Shown one piece after another: positions 31,701-40,264 of a stretch of 64,000 nucleotides of DNA. The stretch's first letter is position 1. The number at the start of each line of letters is the position of its first letter. The stretch covers positions 248,001 to 312,000 of the forward strand of contig CAKUKI010000002.1 in the NCBI GenBank assembly GCA_934662565.1, given 5' to 3'. Origin of the DNA: an uncultured Elusimicrobiales bacterium. GTDB taxonomy: Bacteria; Elusimicrobiota; Elusimicrobia; Elusimicrobiales; Elusimicrobiaceae. The notes beneath the pieces are model-generated. The model made no database searches, had not been told where the DNA came from, and was given only the letters and a program-made list of their open reading frames with translations. The translations under genes and the position numbers were made by a program.

Positions 31701-34700
31701 CGTTTGACGGCCGAGCAAAAAGTTTTTATCCCCATATAATTCTATGTGTTTACTGCCGCCCAGCGCTCCGGCACCGATTAAAAATTTGGCGCTGGTTCCG
31801 GCATAATACTGCGCGTGTTGGGCGAGAGCCACCGCCGGCAAATTAAGCGCGGGAGTTTCGCCCGCCACCACAAACACTAAAGACACCGCTTGCGCTTTGG
31901 CAGAGGTAAGCGTTAAGCGGTAAATCCCTTCCGGCAAGGCGGGGATAGAGAGCGTTTTTTCGTCCGCTTGGCGCAAGTCTATTTCCTGTTTAAGCACTTG
32001 GCGCACGGTTTTGGTGTGGGCAAAAGCGCGTTCCAGTGCGGAGTCCTGTTCCGGAGCATACTTTTTATGGCTCTGGGCGGAAAGGTCCGGCGCGTTTTCC
32101 AACAAATCAATGACGGCCGTTGCTTTGCCGTGCGCGGCGCGGCCGTTAATGTCGGCCAGTTGCACGGTGGCAAGCGGGGCGGATTGCCCCGCATCATAAA
32201 AGCCTTGGGTAAAGTGCACGTTAAAAAATTGGGCTTGTGCGGCGGCTTTATAGGTGTTTTGGGCGGTAATGACGCGGCCGCTGGGGTCATATACATCCGC
32301 CTTGATTTGGTAGCGCACAGGAGTGTTTTTGTCCTCGCCCGCGCGGGGGGTAAATTCTATTTTGAAATTTCCTTTGTCGTCGGTCTGGGTTTGGCCGGTA
32401 GCCAGCAGTTTTTCCGGACGGTTAAAATACGCGTGCGGGAACCACCAGAAAAACGGCGGGATAAATTCCTGTTGGTAAATGGTGTATTTGACCGGTGCAT
32501 TTTGCAAGGGCGCGCCGAAATAATAGCGGGCGGAACCTTGCACAAAGACCGTTTTGCCAAATTCCAGTAAGGCGGGGGCGTTATCGTCAAATTCCACTTT
32601 GTAATCGGGGCGTTTGTATTCTTCCACCTGAAAATGCGCATACGTGCGGAACGTGCGTTTGCCGGCGGAAAGGGTGGCTTCCAAGGTAAACGAGCCTAAA
32701 AGCGCGTCTTGAGGCAATGTAAACGCGCCGGCCGCCGTACCGAACGCATTGGTGTCTAACGTGGCGGAATAAATTTTGTTGTAGTTGGCATCCCGCAACA
32801 GGACATTTATCGGTCGTCCGGTTAAGGTTTGCAGCCCGCGCACCACTTGTTCAAACGCCTGTACGGAAAACTGCACCTTTTGGGCGGGGCGGTAAATGGC
32901 GCGGTCCGTCTGCGCAAACAGGCGCACCGGTTCCTGCGCGTTAAAATGGAAATATACCGGAGCATTGGTAAAAGCAGTATCGGCCCCTTTAACGGCCAGC
33001 GGGTTTACAAAATAAGAATTATTGGCCCGCGCGGAGTTTACCGTCACTTTGCGGGCCAGTTCAAATACGCCGTCCGCATTGGTTTGGCCTTGTATGCGGG
33101 TGCCTTTCCACTCCGTAAAAATATCCAAATCGGCCTGTGGGACGCTTTCACCTGTTTTTAAGTTTAACGCATAAATGCGGAAAATATTAGGCGTGTAAAC
33201 GGAGGCTTTGGCATTTAAGAGCGCGGTGTATTTGTCCGGGTTGTCTTCGGCCGCCGCGCTGACAAACAGGGCCAAATCCGTCACGTTCAGTACCAGCGCT
33301 TCCACCGGAGCTTGCGCCGGATTAAAAGCGGCTTCCTGCGCCAAAAGTACCGCATAAAAGCCGTGTTCCAACGCGGGCAATTTTACCTGTGTTTCTTTAT
33401 AGGCGTACGGTTTTTCGTATTCCACCGCGCCGGACAATGTTTTGAGCGGGGTTTTGTCTGCCAAAATCGCGCGGATAGCGTTGTCGTTCAAGTGGGTTAA
33501 ATAATTCCAAGAGTTTAAGGTGCGGTTCCAGCGGTCCGTCTTGGCATAAGTTTTTAATTCGGCCCGCGTAAGAGGATAAATCCGCACATAGACGGTGGAA
33601 ATGTTGCGCGCCGTAAACGCTAATTTAAGCGCTTGCGGGTTTTGGTTCATGGGCGCAGCTTGCACCTGTAAAGAGGGCGCCTGAATTTCTGCCGCCAAAT
33701 TGGCGCATTCTTTGGCATAATAATTGCCCGCCAGTTGTTGGGTGGCATATTGGCATGTTTTTACGGCGGACTCGTATTCCTGTGCCGCATTTTGCAGTTG
33801 TGCCGCGCGGTAGGCCGCATAAGCGCGGGCATACAGCGCTTTTTCCGGCGCTACAAAGCCTTTTATGCGCCCGAACCAACCCTTTGGCGCCGGTTTGGAG
33901 CCGGCAATTTCTTCCAAGCGGGCGGCAACTTGCAGTTGTGCCGCGCGGGCGTCCGTCATTTCAAAGCGGTGTGCATAATCAAACGGGAGCGTTAAGCGGT
34001 CCGCGCGCCAGAAAATTTTGGCATTTTGGCGGTTTTTTCCGTCCAAGCGGGCGGCTTCGTCTAGCAGAGCGGCCAGTTTTTCCATCGCGTTTTGGGCGTT
34101 GGGCTCCGGCTTGAAAGAGGCCGACACAAATTGTTCGGCCCGCGGTAAGGGGGCCGGCATGTCCGCTTGCGTTAGGCGTTCTTTCCATAAGTTTAAGGCA
34201 AAATCAAACAAGGTGGGAATGCGTTTTTCGTCCGTATCTTTAACGGATAAAATAAGCGTTTCGTCTTTAATCGGGGCGTTAATCAGCACGGTGCGCAGGT
34301 TCCAAAGCGCTTGAAAATCCGCATCCAATGCGTTATCCCACTGGGCGGCGGTCCACTTTTCCAAATTGCCGGAAACATTTTCTTCTTCCGCTTGGGGTAG
34401 GGTGACGGCGTAAGTATTTTTTACCCGTTGGCCGGTGTGAATCCGGTAAAGCAAAAAACGCGCTTTCCAAAGGTCCTCTTGCGGCAGTTCATAGCTATAC
34501 ATGGTTTTGGCGGCTTGCAGATATTGCCCCAGCATATATTGGCAGGCGGTAATGCGCAGTTGGGTTTTATAGCGCGCCGCTTTGGAATCCGCCGCCGGAA
34601 GCGCTTGCTGGTACGCTTTTAAGGCGGCCGCAAAGTTGCCTTCCTCAAAGGCGGTGTCGGCCTCGGAGGGGGCCGCAAAAGCTCCCGTAGCCAGCCATAA

Positions 34701-34730
34701 AGCCGCAGTTAAAAAATAAAGTTTTTTCAT
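28788..34730 (-). CDS. Large secreted alpha-2-macroglobulin-family protein (1980 aa)
   Basis: A signal peptide (KKLYFLTAALWLATGAFA) without a lipobox cysteine predicts export. The first 330 residues are helical and TPR-like (EEGNFAAALKAYQQAL). A chain of macroglobulin MG domains follows (for example PVRLFAQTDRAIYRPAQKV at MG2/MG3 and GSFTLEATLSAGKR). Then comes a flexible Ala/Glu/Met-rich stretch (about 1185-1240) that could be the bait region. The A2M core has FNETAYFNPTLAVNG, LTQWNVRGFVLTRS and LPRFLREGDKTTLQ. Where the thioester CxEQ normally lies, the sequence reads LLSSQRQDLLSLLNRYVP, so the covalent trap seems absent. The C-terminus is an alpha/alpha toroid plus receptor-binding-like domain. 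Such proteins protect the periplasm by trapping proteases or support the envelope. It is monocistronic. Confidence 0.85.
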   Translation of the reverse strand: MKKLYFLTAALWLATGAFAAPSEADTAFEEGNFAAALKAYQQALPAADSKAARYKTQLRITACQYMLGQYLQAAKTMYSYELPQEDLWKARFLLYRIHTGQRVKNTYAVTLPQAEEENVSGNLEKWTAAQWDNALDADFQALWNLRTVLINAPIKDETLILSVKDTDEKRIPTLFDFALNLWKERLTQADMPAPLPRAEQFVSASFKPEPNAQNAMEKLAALLDEAARLDGKNRQNAKIFWRADRLTLPFDYAHRFEMTDARAAQLQVAARLEEIAGSKPAPKGWFGRIKGFVAPEKALYARAYAAYRAAQLQNAAQEYESAVKTCQYATQQLAGNYYAKECANLAAEIQAPSLQVQAAPMNQNPQALKLAFTARNISTVYVRIYPLTRAELKTYAKTDRWNRTLNSWNYLTHLNDNAIRAILADKTPLKTLSGAVEYEKPYAYKETQVKLPALEHGFYAVLLAQEAAFNPAQAPVEALVLNVTDLALFVSAAAEDNPDKYTALLNAKASVYTPNIFRIYALNLKTGESVPQADLDIFTEWKGTRIQGQTNADGVFELARKVTVNSARANNSYFVNPLAVKGADTAFTNAPVYFHFNAQEPVRLFAQTDRAIYRPAQKVQFSVQAFEQVVRGLQTLTGRPINVLLRDANYNKIYSATLDTNAFGTAAGAFTLPQDALLGSFTLEATLSAGKRTFRTYAHFQVEEYKRPDYKVEFDDNAPALLEFGKTVFVQGSARYYFGAPLQNAPVKYTIYQQEFIPPFFWWFPHAYFNRPEKLLATGQTQTDDKGNFKIEFTPRAGEDKNTPVRYQIKADVYDPSGRVITAQNTYKAAAQAQFFNVHFTQGFYDAGQSAPLATVQLADINGRAAHGKATAVIDLLENAPDLSAQSHKKYAPEQDSALERAFAHTKTVRQVLKQEIDLRQADEKTLSIPALPEGIYRLTLTSAKAQAVSLVFVVAGETPALNLPAVALAQHAQYYAGTSAKFLIGAGALGGSKHIELYGDKNFLLGRQTLSGGVSVLSVPVQPEHRGGLGLRWFGVSQYQMYQQTAFIDVPFDQKQLKVNLTVPPAQQPAQQTRWSLTAKDASGAGVQGQASVTVYDSALDYYAKPEDRLTLKALFAPIMPMGNAGGSLFNTAANTLAEESAFVKPPFEDNSALPLPQLNLQPVFRSYRNFMRAGAKLAAAGNMLMARSAAPMMAEEKAESVALDTADTAALEAAPQPQEAAPAVRTDFNETAYFNPTLAVNGGQAQIHFTLPQSLTQWNVRGFVLTRSANFGAFTASTVTRKDFMVRLQLPRFLREGDKTTLQAALTNLTKRKITAQVELNIQQNGIDAKAIFGIKKAIKTVTIPAGQTVFAAWESAVDCAPEMTDITVTARAGRQMDAESKTLPVLPSKERLLATVSKALKNGTNTLELTELIHQPQAKPETAVLQINPSLALSVFNRVPQLLSSQRQDLLSLLNRYVPLAVTHSFYQQYPALRQAADKLPKRNTLTPAWDETDPLRLTLLEQTPWLAISQGRPVQESNLISLFEPETVARQQAKTVAALKKYQNADGAFTWLPNGNDDEYLTLYALDNFAQAARAQAQLPQAMVKKAYTFAVAAVNRRLSQTKTPNEADVAYALYAAYVLTAFDAEWNEVKTAREDVQNWAAYADKYARFMTPLGQTYAAAVFHRLGQEAKAQKYLDLVLSRLQEDPLTGAHFAPEPQSWVWYRDTLSTQTATLQTLLEIRPQAPQTAAMARWILFNGKASVWESPRSAAQAVFALLNYMNQKGFLSEPSRYTLRWGPVQETLTLQPLDFTADPRYTRRSGLTKELYTAQITKQGGAEDFASLSVVYSTPKAAVSPKGVLQVTREYFLKYTQEGEPKLRRLEDLTPVQAGDEVEVHLTLTADSAFDYVLLSDPKPAGFESDSLLSGWTAEPLPMYQENKEASTRFYLNRVPAGTFTLTYVLRPATAGEYRVPAAQVQSMYAPEFGAHSAAEILHVN

Positions 34731-34759
34731 CAGAGGACCTCTCTTAACCGATATAGACA

Positions 34760-34798
34760 GGAAAATCTCTTACCTTGGGTAAGGCAAAGAGATTTTCC
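34760..34798. other. Hairpin between argS and the macroglobulin gene
   Basis: GGAAAATCTCTT (34760-34771) pairs with AAGAGATTTTCC (34787-34798) and contains a smaller inner stem. It lacks a clear T-run, so it is either a weak argS terminator or a leader structure of the gene that starts at 34730. Confidence 0.5.
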
Positions 34799-34828
34799 GT
34801 AATATAAATACTGTTTGAAGCGCCCGTT

Positions 34829-36421
34829 TTACATCTGTTCCGGCGCGCTTACACCAATAAATTCCAAGCCTTTTTTAATCCGCTCCGCAACGCGGTGGCA
34901 GATAAACAGGCGGGAACCCGTGGTTTGCAAATCGTTTTCGTCCAATACCCGACAGGTATCATAAAACGCATGGAACAAACCGGCCAGTTCCGTTAGATAC
35001 GTAGTCAGGTGGTGGGGGCTTAAATCCCGCACGCAGTTGTGTAAAACTTCCTTAAACCAAATCAGTTTTAACAAGAGGGCGCGTTCTTGCGGGGCAAGCG
35101 GGGTGCGTACGCCGTCGGCCATGGGAATATTCTTTTCGGCCGCCGCACGGAAAATGGAGTGAATCCGCGCGTGCACATACTGCACATAAAAAACAGGGTT
35201 TTCGTTGGATTGCGTTTTGGCAAGGTCCAAATCAAACAGCATGTGGGCATTGGGGGTGCGGCTGGCAAAGAAGAAGCGGCACACGTCCGTGCCTACATCA
35301 TTCATCAGTTCGCGCAAGGTGACAAAGTGCCCCGCCCGTTTGGACATTTTTACCTGTTCGCCTTTTTGCGTCAAATGCACCAGTTGGTGAATGATGGGTA
35401 CAAAGGAGTTTTCTTCGTGCCCTAAGGCGTGTACGGCGGCTTTCATACGCGGTACATAACCGTGGTGGTCCGCCCCTAAAATATCAATTAATTCGTCGTA
35501 GCCGCGGTCATATTTATTTTTATGGTAGGCAATATCCGCCATAAAATAAGTGGGGCGGCCGTCTTTGCGTACCAGCACGCGGTCTTTATCGTCTTGCGCT
35601 TCGTCGTCTTTGGTGGAGCCGAACCAAACGGCGCCTTCCTTTTCGTAAGTATAACCTTTGGCGGTTAAAAATTCCAACGCTTTTTGCGGGGCGTGTTCTT
35701 TATGCAAGTCGGATTCGCGGAACCAGCGGGTAAAATCCACATGAAAATCTTTCATGTCCTGCTGTTGGGTTTTAATCAGCGTTTCCATGGCCCAGCGGCC
35801 GTATTCGCTTTCCGGCAAATCGGCCGGGATTTGGTTGGCTAAATCTATAATGTACGAACCGTGATAGCCGTTTTCCGGCGGTTCTTTGCCTTCTTTGCGT
35901 GCTTTAACGGAAGCCGCCAACAGTTCGGCCTGATTGCCGGCATCATTCACATAGTATTCGCTATCGCAAGAGTAGCCTAATGCGCGGTGGATTTTAACCA
36001 AGCTGTCGCCCAAGCTGGCCCCGCGCCCGCTGGCCACATGCAGGGGGCCCGTCGGGTTAGCGGAAACAAATTCTATTAAAATATGGTGTTTGCTGTCTTC
36101 GGCATCGCGGGATTTGATGCGGCGGTCCCGCGCGGTATTGATGATAAAGTTGTCGTCCAGCGTAATGTTAATGAATCCGGGGGCAACCGCCACGGCGTCC
36201 GTCACGGCGTTGACTTCGCGGATGACTTTACACGCTTCTTTGGCAATTTCTAACGGGCTTTTGCGCAGAATTTTAGCGCAAGACATAGCCCAAGAAAGTG
36301 ATATATCCGCCCCAGTGTGGGCGGGTGCGGCGGCAAACTCCACGGACGGCAAAGCCTGCCCTTGGAAGAATGCGGCGCTGGTAAGTTTTAAGTTAATTTC
36401 GTTTTTTAATTTATCTAGCAT
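34829..36421 (-). CDS. argS: Arginyl-tRNA synthetase
   Basis: A 530-residue class I synthetase with FVSANPTGPLHVASGRGASLGDSL, where HVASGRGA replaces the HIGH motif. Further features are EYYVNDAGNQAELL, a VRKDGRPTYFMADIAYH segment, VKMSKRAGHFVTL (KMSK loop) and the anticodon-binding DALR domain at the end (FYVQYVHARIHSIFRAA, then AFYDTCRVL). It charges tRNA-Arg in the cytoplasm. It is last in a minus-strand run and lies 11 bp behind rsfS. Confidence 0.96.
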   Translation of the reverse strand: MLDKLKNEINLKLTSAAFFQGQALPSVEFAAAPAHTGADISLSWAMSCAKILRKSPLEIAKEACKVIREVNAVTDAVAVAPGFINITLDDNFIINTARDRRIKSRDAEDSKHHILIEFVSANPTGPLHVASGRGASLGDSLVKIHRALGYSCDSEYYVNDAGNQAELLAASVKARKEGKEPPENGYHGSYIIDLANQIPADLPESEYGRWAMETLIKTQQQDMKDFHVDFTRWFRESDLHKEHAPQKALEFLTAKGYTYEKEGAVWFGSTKDDEAQDDKDRVLVRKDGRPTYFMADIAYHKNKYDRGYDELIDILGADHHGYVPRMKAAVHALGHEENSFVPIIHQLVHLTQKGEQVKMSKRAGHFVTLRELMNDVGTDVCRFFFASRTPNAHMLFDLDLAKTQSNENPVFYVQYVHARIHSIFRAAAEKNIPMADGVRTPLAPQERALLLKLIWFKEVLHNCVRDLSPHHLTTYLTELAGLFHAFYDTCRVLDENDLQTTGSRLFICHRVAERIKKGLEFIGVSAPEQM

Positions 36422-36432
36422 GGTAATTGGTT

Positions 36433-36990
36433 TTATTTGGCGGTCTTTTTAGTAGTTTTTTTGACCGTCTTTTTGGCGGTAGTTTTTTTAGCGGCGGCTT
36501 TGGGAGTGGCTGTCGTCTTTTTAACGGTTTTTTTAGCGGTGCTCTTTTTGGCAGCCGTCTTTTTAGTGGCGGCTTTTTTGGCCGGAGCCTTTTTGGAGGC
36601 AGTAGCTTTTTTTACGGTTTTTTTTGCGGCCGCTTTTTTGGGTTTTGGCAAGGCGAAGTCTATCTCCTTGCCAAAGCTGAAAATTTTATCCAAGGCATAA
36701 AATTCCCGCGCTTCGGGCGTCATAAGGTGTACTAAAAAGCTGCCGTAGTCGCTCACGCGCCAGACGTTGCTTTCCACCCCGTCACGGTTGATTTTGTAAA
36801 TGCCTTCTTGTTTTAATTTGGTGCTGATTTCTTCTTCCACGGCTTCCAAATGCGGTTTGGAGGTGACCGTGGCTATTACAATGTAATCGCACAGAGAGGA
36901 CAGACCGCCCAAATCTATTACTTTAATTTGTTCTGCTTTTTTATCGTCCGCATAACGCGCGGCCAAGCACACGATTTCTTTTGTGTTCAT
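36433..36990 (-). CDS. rsfS: Ribosomal silencing factor RsfS with a histone-H1-like lysine/alanine tail
   Basis: Residues 1-115 are RsfS: IKVIDLGGLSSLCDYIVIATVTS, HLEAVEEEI, NVWRVSDYGSFLVHLMTPEAREFY. RsfS binds L14 of the large ribosomal subunit and blocks subunit joining when nutrients are scarce. From about residue 117 to 185 the protein continues with KKAAAKKTVKKATASKK-type repeats, a strongly basic, disordered tail like bacterial histone-H1-like proteins. Normal RsfS is 105-130 residues, so the tail is an unusual addition; it may increase rRNA or DNA binding (inference). It lies between the LytR_C gene and argS on the minus strand; the nadD-yqeK gene two genes upstream matches the classical nadD-rsfS neighbourhood. 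Confidence 0.92.
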   Translation of the reverse strand: MNTKEIVCLAARYADDKKAEQIKVIDLGGLSSLCDYIVIATVTSKPHLEAVEEEISTKLKQEGIYKINRDGVESNVWRVSDYGSFLVHLMTPEAREFYALDKIFSFGKEIDFALPKPKKAAAKKTVKKATASKKAPAKKAATKKTAAKKSTAKKTVKKTTATPKAAAKKTTAKKTVKKTTKKTAK

Positions 36991-37047
36991 TTTCCACCTC
37001 TGTAATAATATAAATTAGTCTAGCATTTTTTGCGTATATATGGGAGA

Positions 37048-37905
37048 TTAGGGCATTTCAAAATCTTGCCCCAGAATAATGCGCGTATCGCAAATGGCGG
37101 TTCCGCGCGGCTCGGTAGTAATTTCCCGCCGTACGCCAATGGCATTACTTAACTGCTTTACCTGAATCCTCCGCCCGCTGTAATCCACCACACGGGTTTC
37201 TTTCAATTTTCCGTTGGGGTAATTGTCATATTGCAACACATCCACCCGCAATAGCCCCTTGCTGTTTTGTTCCCGTAAATACTGGGTAAGCAACAACGCT
37301 AACCCCTTTTTGCCGGACGCGTTTAAGATTTCCACCACGATTGGGCGGTCTTCCACCGCTAACGGGGCTTTATCTTCCACCGGCGGGAGAATAGCGTCCG
37401 GCTCCGGTGCTTTTTTGCGTTTGGTAAAAGGCGTAATTTTTACGGTAAAATCGTTTATTTCCAGTTTGGTTATTTCCAGTGCGGCTAAGGCGGCTTCCGA
37501 CGGGGATAAATCCGTCCGGCCGGATAGGTACGCCGCTAAATAATGGTACGGGAGCGGCACCAGTAAAAACGGATTGTAGCGCCAGTTTTCCAACCGGTAT
37601 TTGAAGCGTTCCCACACTACGTCTTTATCAAACTGAAAGGGCGCATAGCGGCGCACAACGGCGGTGGCGGGCAAGTGCAAATCCGGCGCGGTGGCGCGGT
37701 CACAGTGTTTACAGGGGGCCTCTTTGACTAATGCCTTTTTGGCGCGCGGGTTGTATTGGATAAGTACATTGGGTTTAGCCAGTACCAATAAATACACATT
37801 GGCATTGGGGCGGCGCGCTAAAATTTGGGCAAAAGGGGAAGACAACTGCCCCCAAGCCGCCAGCCCCACCGCAGCTAAAAAGAAAACCATTAGCCAGCGT
37901 GCCAT
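37048..37905 (-). CDS. LytR_C-domain membrane-anchored protein (about 285 aa)
   Basis: The C-terminal 100 residues (VEILNASGKKGLALLLTQYL ... VVDYSGRRIQVKQLSNAIG) form a LytR/CpsA C-terminal-type domain without the catalytic LCP domain. The N-terminus has one transmembrane segment (WLMVFFLAAVGLAAWGQL). A middle part contains CKHCDR and proline-rich stretches, so the protein is anchored and mostly outside the cytoplasm. I use ATG 37905, which overlaps the nadD-yqeK stop (TAATG); ATG 37935 or 37962 are possible because no clear ribosome-binding site decides. The link with nadD-yqeK and rsfS is seen in other bacteria, where a LytR_C protein often lies beside rsfS. Its function is unknown. Confidence 0.75.
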   Translation of the reverse strand: MARWLMVFFLAAVGLAAWGQLSSPFAQILARRPNANVYLLVLAKPNVLIQYNPRAKKALVKEAPCKHCDRATAPDLHLPATAVVRRYAPFQFDKDVVWERFKYRLENWRYNPFLLVPLPYHYLAAYLSGRTDLSPSEAALAALEITKLEINDFTVKITPFTKRKKAPEPDAILPPVEDKAPLAVEDRPIVVEILNASGKKGLALLLTQYLREQNSKGLLRVDVLQYDNYPNGKLKETRVVDYSGRRIQVKQLSNAIGVRREITTEPRGTAICDTRIILGQDFEMP

Positions 37906-39035
37906 TATCGGGCGTTTTCTACCAGATGATTCCATAAGCGGGTACCTAACGGACAAAGCCATTTTTGCGAATCTATGGTAAACAGCAGTTTACGGTTGGC
38001 CGCATATAAAAGGGCGCGGTCTAAATCTTGCAGGGCCATGTTGCGTATAACAAACGCGTCTTTATATTTGCGGTCTTTGGAGGAAATATCCGCCACGAAC
38101 AGAATTTTGGAAAGCGTGCTCATGCGTAAACTTCCCAAGGTGTGTTCGGCAATAGCGTTTAGAATGTCTTTATCTTTTACATTAAAAACATTGCGGGCCA
38201 GCCAGCGGGAAACGTAGCTGTGCAACAGGCTGGGTTCTTGGGCGCAGATAGATTCAAAAAACGGCGCTTTGATTTGGTGTTCTTTGCAAAAGCGGATAAG
38301 CTGTTTGCCGGACATACTTTTACCGGCATCATGCAAAATGCCGCATTTTACGGCGCTTTCCACATTTACGTTATAAATATCGCTTAGGACGGCCGCCAGT
38401 TCCGCCACACTTTTGGAGTGAATATAGCGGTTTGTTTTGAGGTGGCTTTTTAACCAAGCATGAATGGATAAACCGTACAGCTGGTGTTGTTCTATCAGCG
38501 GGCGGACGGCCGCGGGAACGGTGTTGGGTATTTCCCCAGAGGCTAAAATATGGGCGCGTACCCGACTGGACGAGAGTTTTGGGAAGAACCCCGGCAAAAA
38601 AATATGCTTAAAAGCGGCGGGGTTTTCATCGTACCCTTTGCGCTTGCCGGCTACCACTACGGCATTGTTAAAGATGATTTCCGGATTTTTCCAGTTGTGT
38701 ACGTCGTTTAGGCAATCCGTACCCACTAATAAATAAATTTCCGGCTTTTTATAGCGTTTTTGCAGGTATTCAATCAGCTGGCAAGTGTAGGTTTTTCCGC
38801 CGCGTTTGAGTTCGTAATCGTCAAAAATAATGTTTTTGCCCAGCCCCGCAAACGCTTTTTTGAGCATTTGCATACGCAATTTGAACGGCGTGGGCGATTT
38901 GGCCTTAAACGGAGAATGATATGCCGGCACAATGTGTGCCACGTCGGGCGAAACGGCCTTTAACGCTTTTTTGAACAGGGCCACATGGCCTTGGTGTACA
39001 GGGTCAAAACTACCCCCGAAAACAAGTATCTTCAT
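37905..39035 (-). CDS. nadD: NadD-YqeK fusion: nicotinate-nucleotide adenylyltransferase plus HD-domain Ap4A hydrolase
   Basis: The start is ATG 39035, overlapping the upstream gene's end (ATGA). Residues 1-190 are NadD: VFGGSFDPVHQGHVALF (adenylyltransferase motif with HxGH), LVGTDCLNDVHNW and the ISSSxxR equivalent KLSSSRVRAHILASG. It makes deamido-NAD from nicotinate mononucleotide and ATP. Residues about 195-376 are an HD domain of the YqeK type: HSKSVAELAAVL, VKCGILHDAGKSM (HD pair) and IAEHTLGSLRMS. YqeK enzymes hydrolyse diadenosine tetraphosphate symmetrically. The two genes are usually adjacent; here they are one chain of 376 residues. Confidence 0.92.
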   Translation of the reverse strand: MKILVFGGSFDPVHQGHVALFKKALKAVSPDVAHIVPAYHSPFKAKSPTPFKLRMQMLKKAFAGLGKNIIFDDYELKRGGKTYTCQLIEYLQKRYKKPEIYLLVGTDCLNDVHNWKNPEIIFNNAVVVAGKRKGYDENPAAFKHIFLPGFFPKLSSSRVRAHILASGEIPNTVPAAVRPLIEQHQLYGLSIHAWLKSHLKTNRYIHSKSVAELAAVLSDIYNVNVESAVKCGILHDAGKSMSGKQLIRFCKEHQIKAPFFESICAQEPSLLHSYVSRWLARNVFNVKDKDILNAIAEHTLGSLRMSTLSKILFVADISSKDRKYKDAFVIRNMALQDLDRALLYAANRKLLFTIDSQKWLCPLGTRLWNHLVENAR

Positions 39036-40264
39036 GCTAAATCCTTTAATAAATCTAGTGCCGCCTGTCGCCCTTGCAGGAACCCCCGTTCCATAAAGGA
39101 ATACTCCCACAAACCGTATCTGCCGGTCACAAGCGCGCCCAAGCCGTTCAAGTGGCGGACGGCCTGTTGTACGGCCGGAGTGCGGGCAAAATCGTACAGC
39201 GCGTAAGCGTGTGGTAAATACTGCCAAAAAGTAAACAAAACGGCTTCTTTTTTTATTATACCTTTTTGGGCAAGCGCGCTCAAAATGCGGTTTTCTTCCT
39301 GCGGGTGCGGCGGCGTGCGGCCGGATAGTTCCACATAAAAAGAGGCACAGCCGTCCGGTGCATTGGCGGGGGAAAACGCGCTTTGCACCCCTACCCGATA
39401 GAACGGCACGTCTTCGTCCGGAAAGTACGCCCAGTGAAAGCGGTTAAACGGATGTTTGACAGCCACATTTAGCACGCGGATAGGCGCGGCAGAAAGCGGC
39501 TTTGCCAGTGTATCAAGCCCGCCCAAACGCAAAAAATCCGGCAGGGGTGCGGTGGATAAAACCCGCTCAAAAGCCACCGGCCCGCGTGCCGTGCGGGCGG
39601 TTTTGGTGGCCCAGTTTATCGTATGCACGGCCGTATGGGTTTGTAAATTTTTTACGCGGGCCGCCAACGCGCGGATAACGGCCTCTGCCCCGCCTTTTAC
39701 AGGATAATAAAAATGGGCGTTATAGCCTAATTTCTGGCCGCTTTTGGCTTGGGCGGGGGGGATAAACTCTCCGCACCATTCCGCCGTCATGCGGGAGGGA
39801 TTTATTCCCCACAGTTTGGTGTTGTACGGTTTCAAAAAGTATTGGTAAACGCCGGAGCCGAACGCGCCCAACCCCCAATCTTGCAAGGTTTTGGGGTTTT
39901 TTATAGCGGGCGGATTTTCAAGCCCGCTTTGGCAAACTGCGCGCGCGGGTTGTGGCAACAAAGCCGTATGGGCCTGAAACGGAAACGGAATTTGCACCCC
40001 TTGTGTATAAACAACGGCGTTGCGCTCTAAACGGTATAGTGGCAAAAGGTTGCGGAAAAAATCCAAGGCGTACGGGTCGCGCAGGTGGAGCAAATGGCCG
40101 CTTTTATCAAAGGTAAAACCTTGCCTTTCTATGCTTTTACATAAACCGCCGGGCGTGGGGGCGGCTTCCAACAGAAGGTAATCGTAAAATCCGGCCTGTT
40201 CCAAGTGGTAAGCCGCGCTGAGTCCGGTAAGCCCCGCACCGATAATAAGCACTTTAGTTTTCAT
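39032..40264 (-). CDS. FAD-dependent oxidoreductase, protoporphyrinogen oxidase/UDP-galactopyranose mutase-like
   Basis: A 410-residue flavoprotein with an N-terminal dinucleotide fold IIGAGLTGLSAAYHLEQAG, the GG motif TPGGLCKSIERQGFTFDKSGH, the substrate-domain segment LKPYNTKLWGINPSRMT and the C-terminal RYGLWEYSFMERGFLQG. The FDKSGHLLHLRD and KPYNTKLW phrases are typical of the UGM-like/amine oxidase proteins in envelope polysaccharide clusters. The adjacent WecA/TagO-like transferase supports a part in surface glycan synthesis. Substrate unknown. It overlaps its neighbours by 4 and 11 bp. Confidence 0.75.
   Translation of the reverse strand: MKTKVLIIGAGLTGLSAAYHLEQAGFYDYLLLEAAPTPGGLCKSIERQGFTFDKSGHLLHLRDPYALDFFRNLLPLYRLERNAVVYTQGVQIPFPFQAHTALLPQPARAVCQSGLENPPAIKNPKTLQDWGLGAFGSGVYQYFLKPYNTKLWGINPSRMTAEWCGEFIPPAQAKSGQKLGYNAHFYYPVKGGAEAVIRALAARVKNLQTHTAVHTINWATKTARTARGPVAFERVLSTAPLPDFLRLGGLDTLAKPLSAAPIRVLNVAVKHPFNRFHWAYFPDEDVPFYRVGVQSAFSPANAPDGCASFYVELSGRTPPHPQEENRILSALAQKGIIKKEAVLFTFWQYLPHAYALYDFARTPAVQQAVRHLNGLGALVTGRYGLWEYSFMERGFLQGRQAALDLLKDLA

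Noticed and set aside
28788..34730. Numerous plus-strand ORFs over the macroglobulin gene
   Set aside because: Shadows of a GC-rich coding strand; no ribosome-binding sites and no recognisable domains.
36437..36735. Phe/Gly- and Val/Phe-rich plus-strand ORFs over rsfS
   Set aside because: They are the antisense of the lysine/alanine repeat tail.
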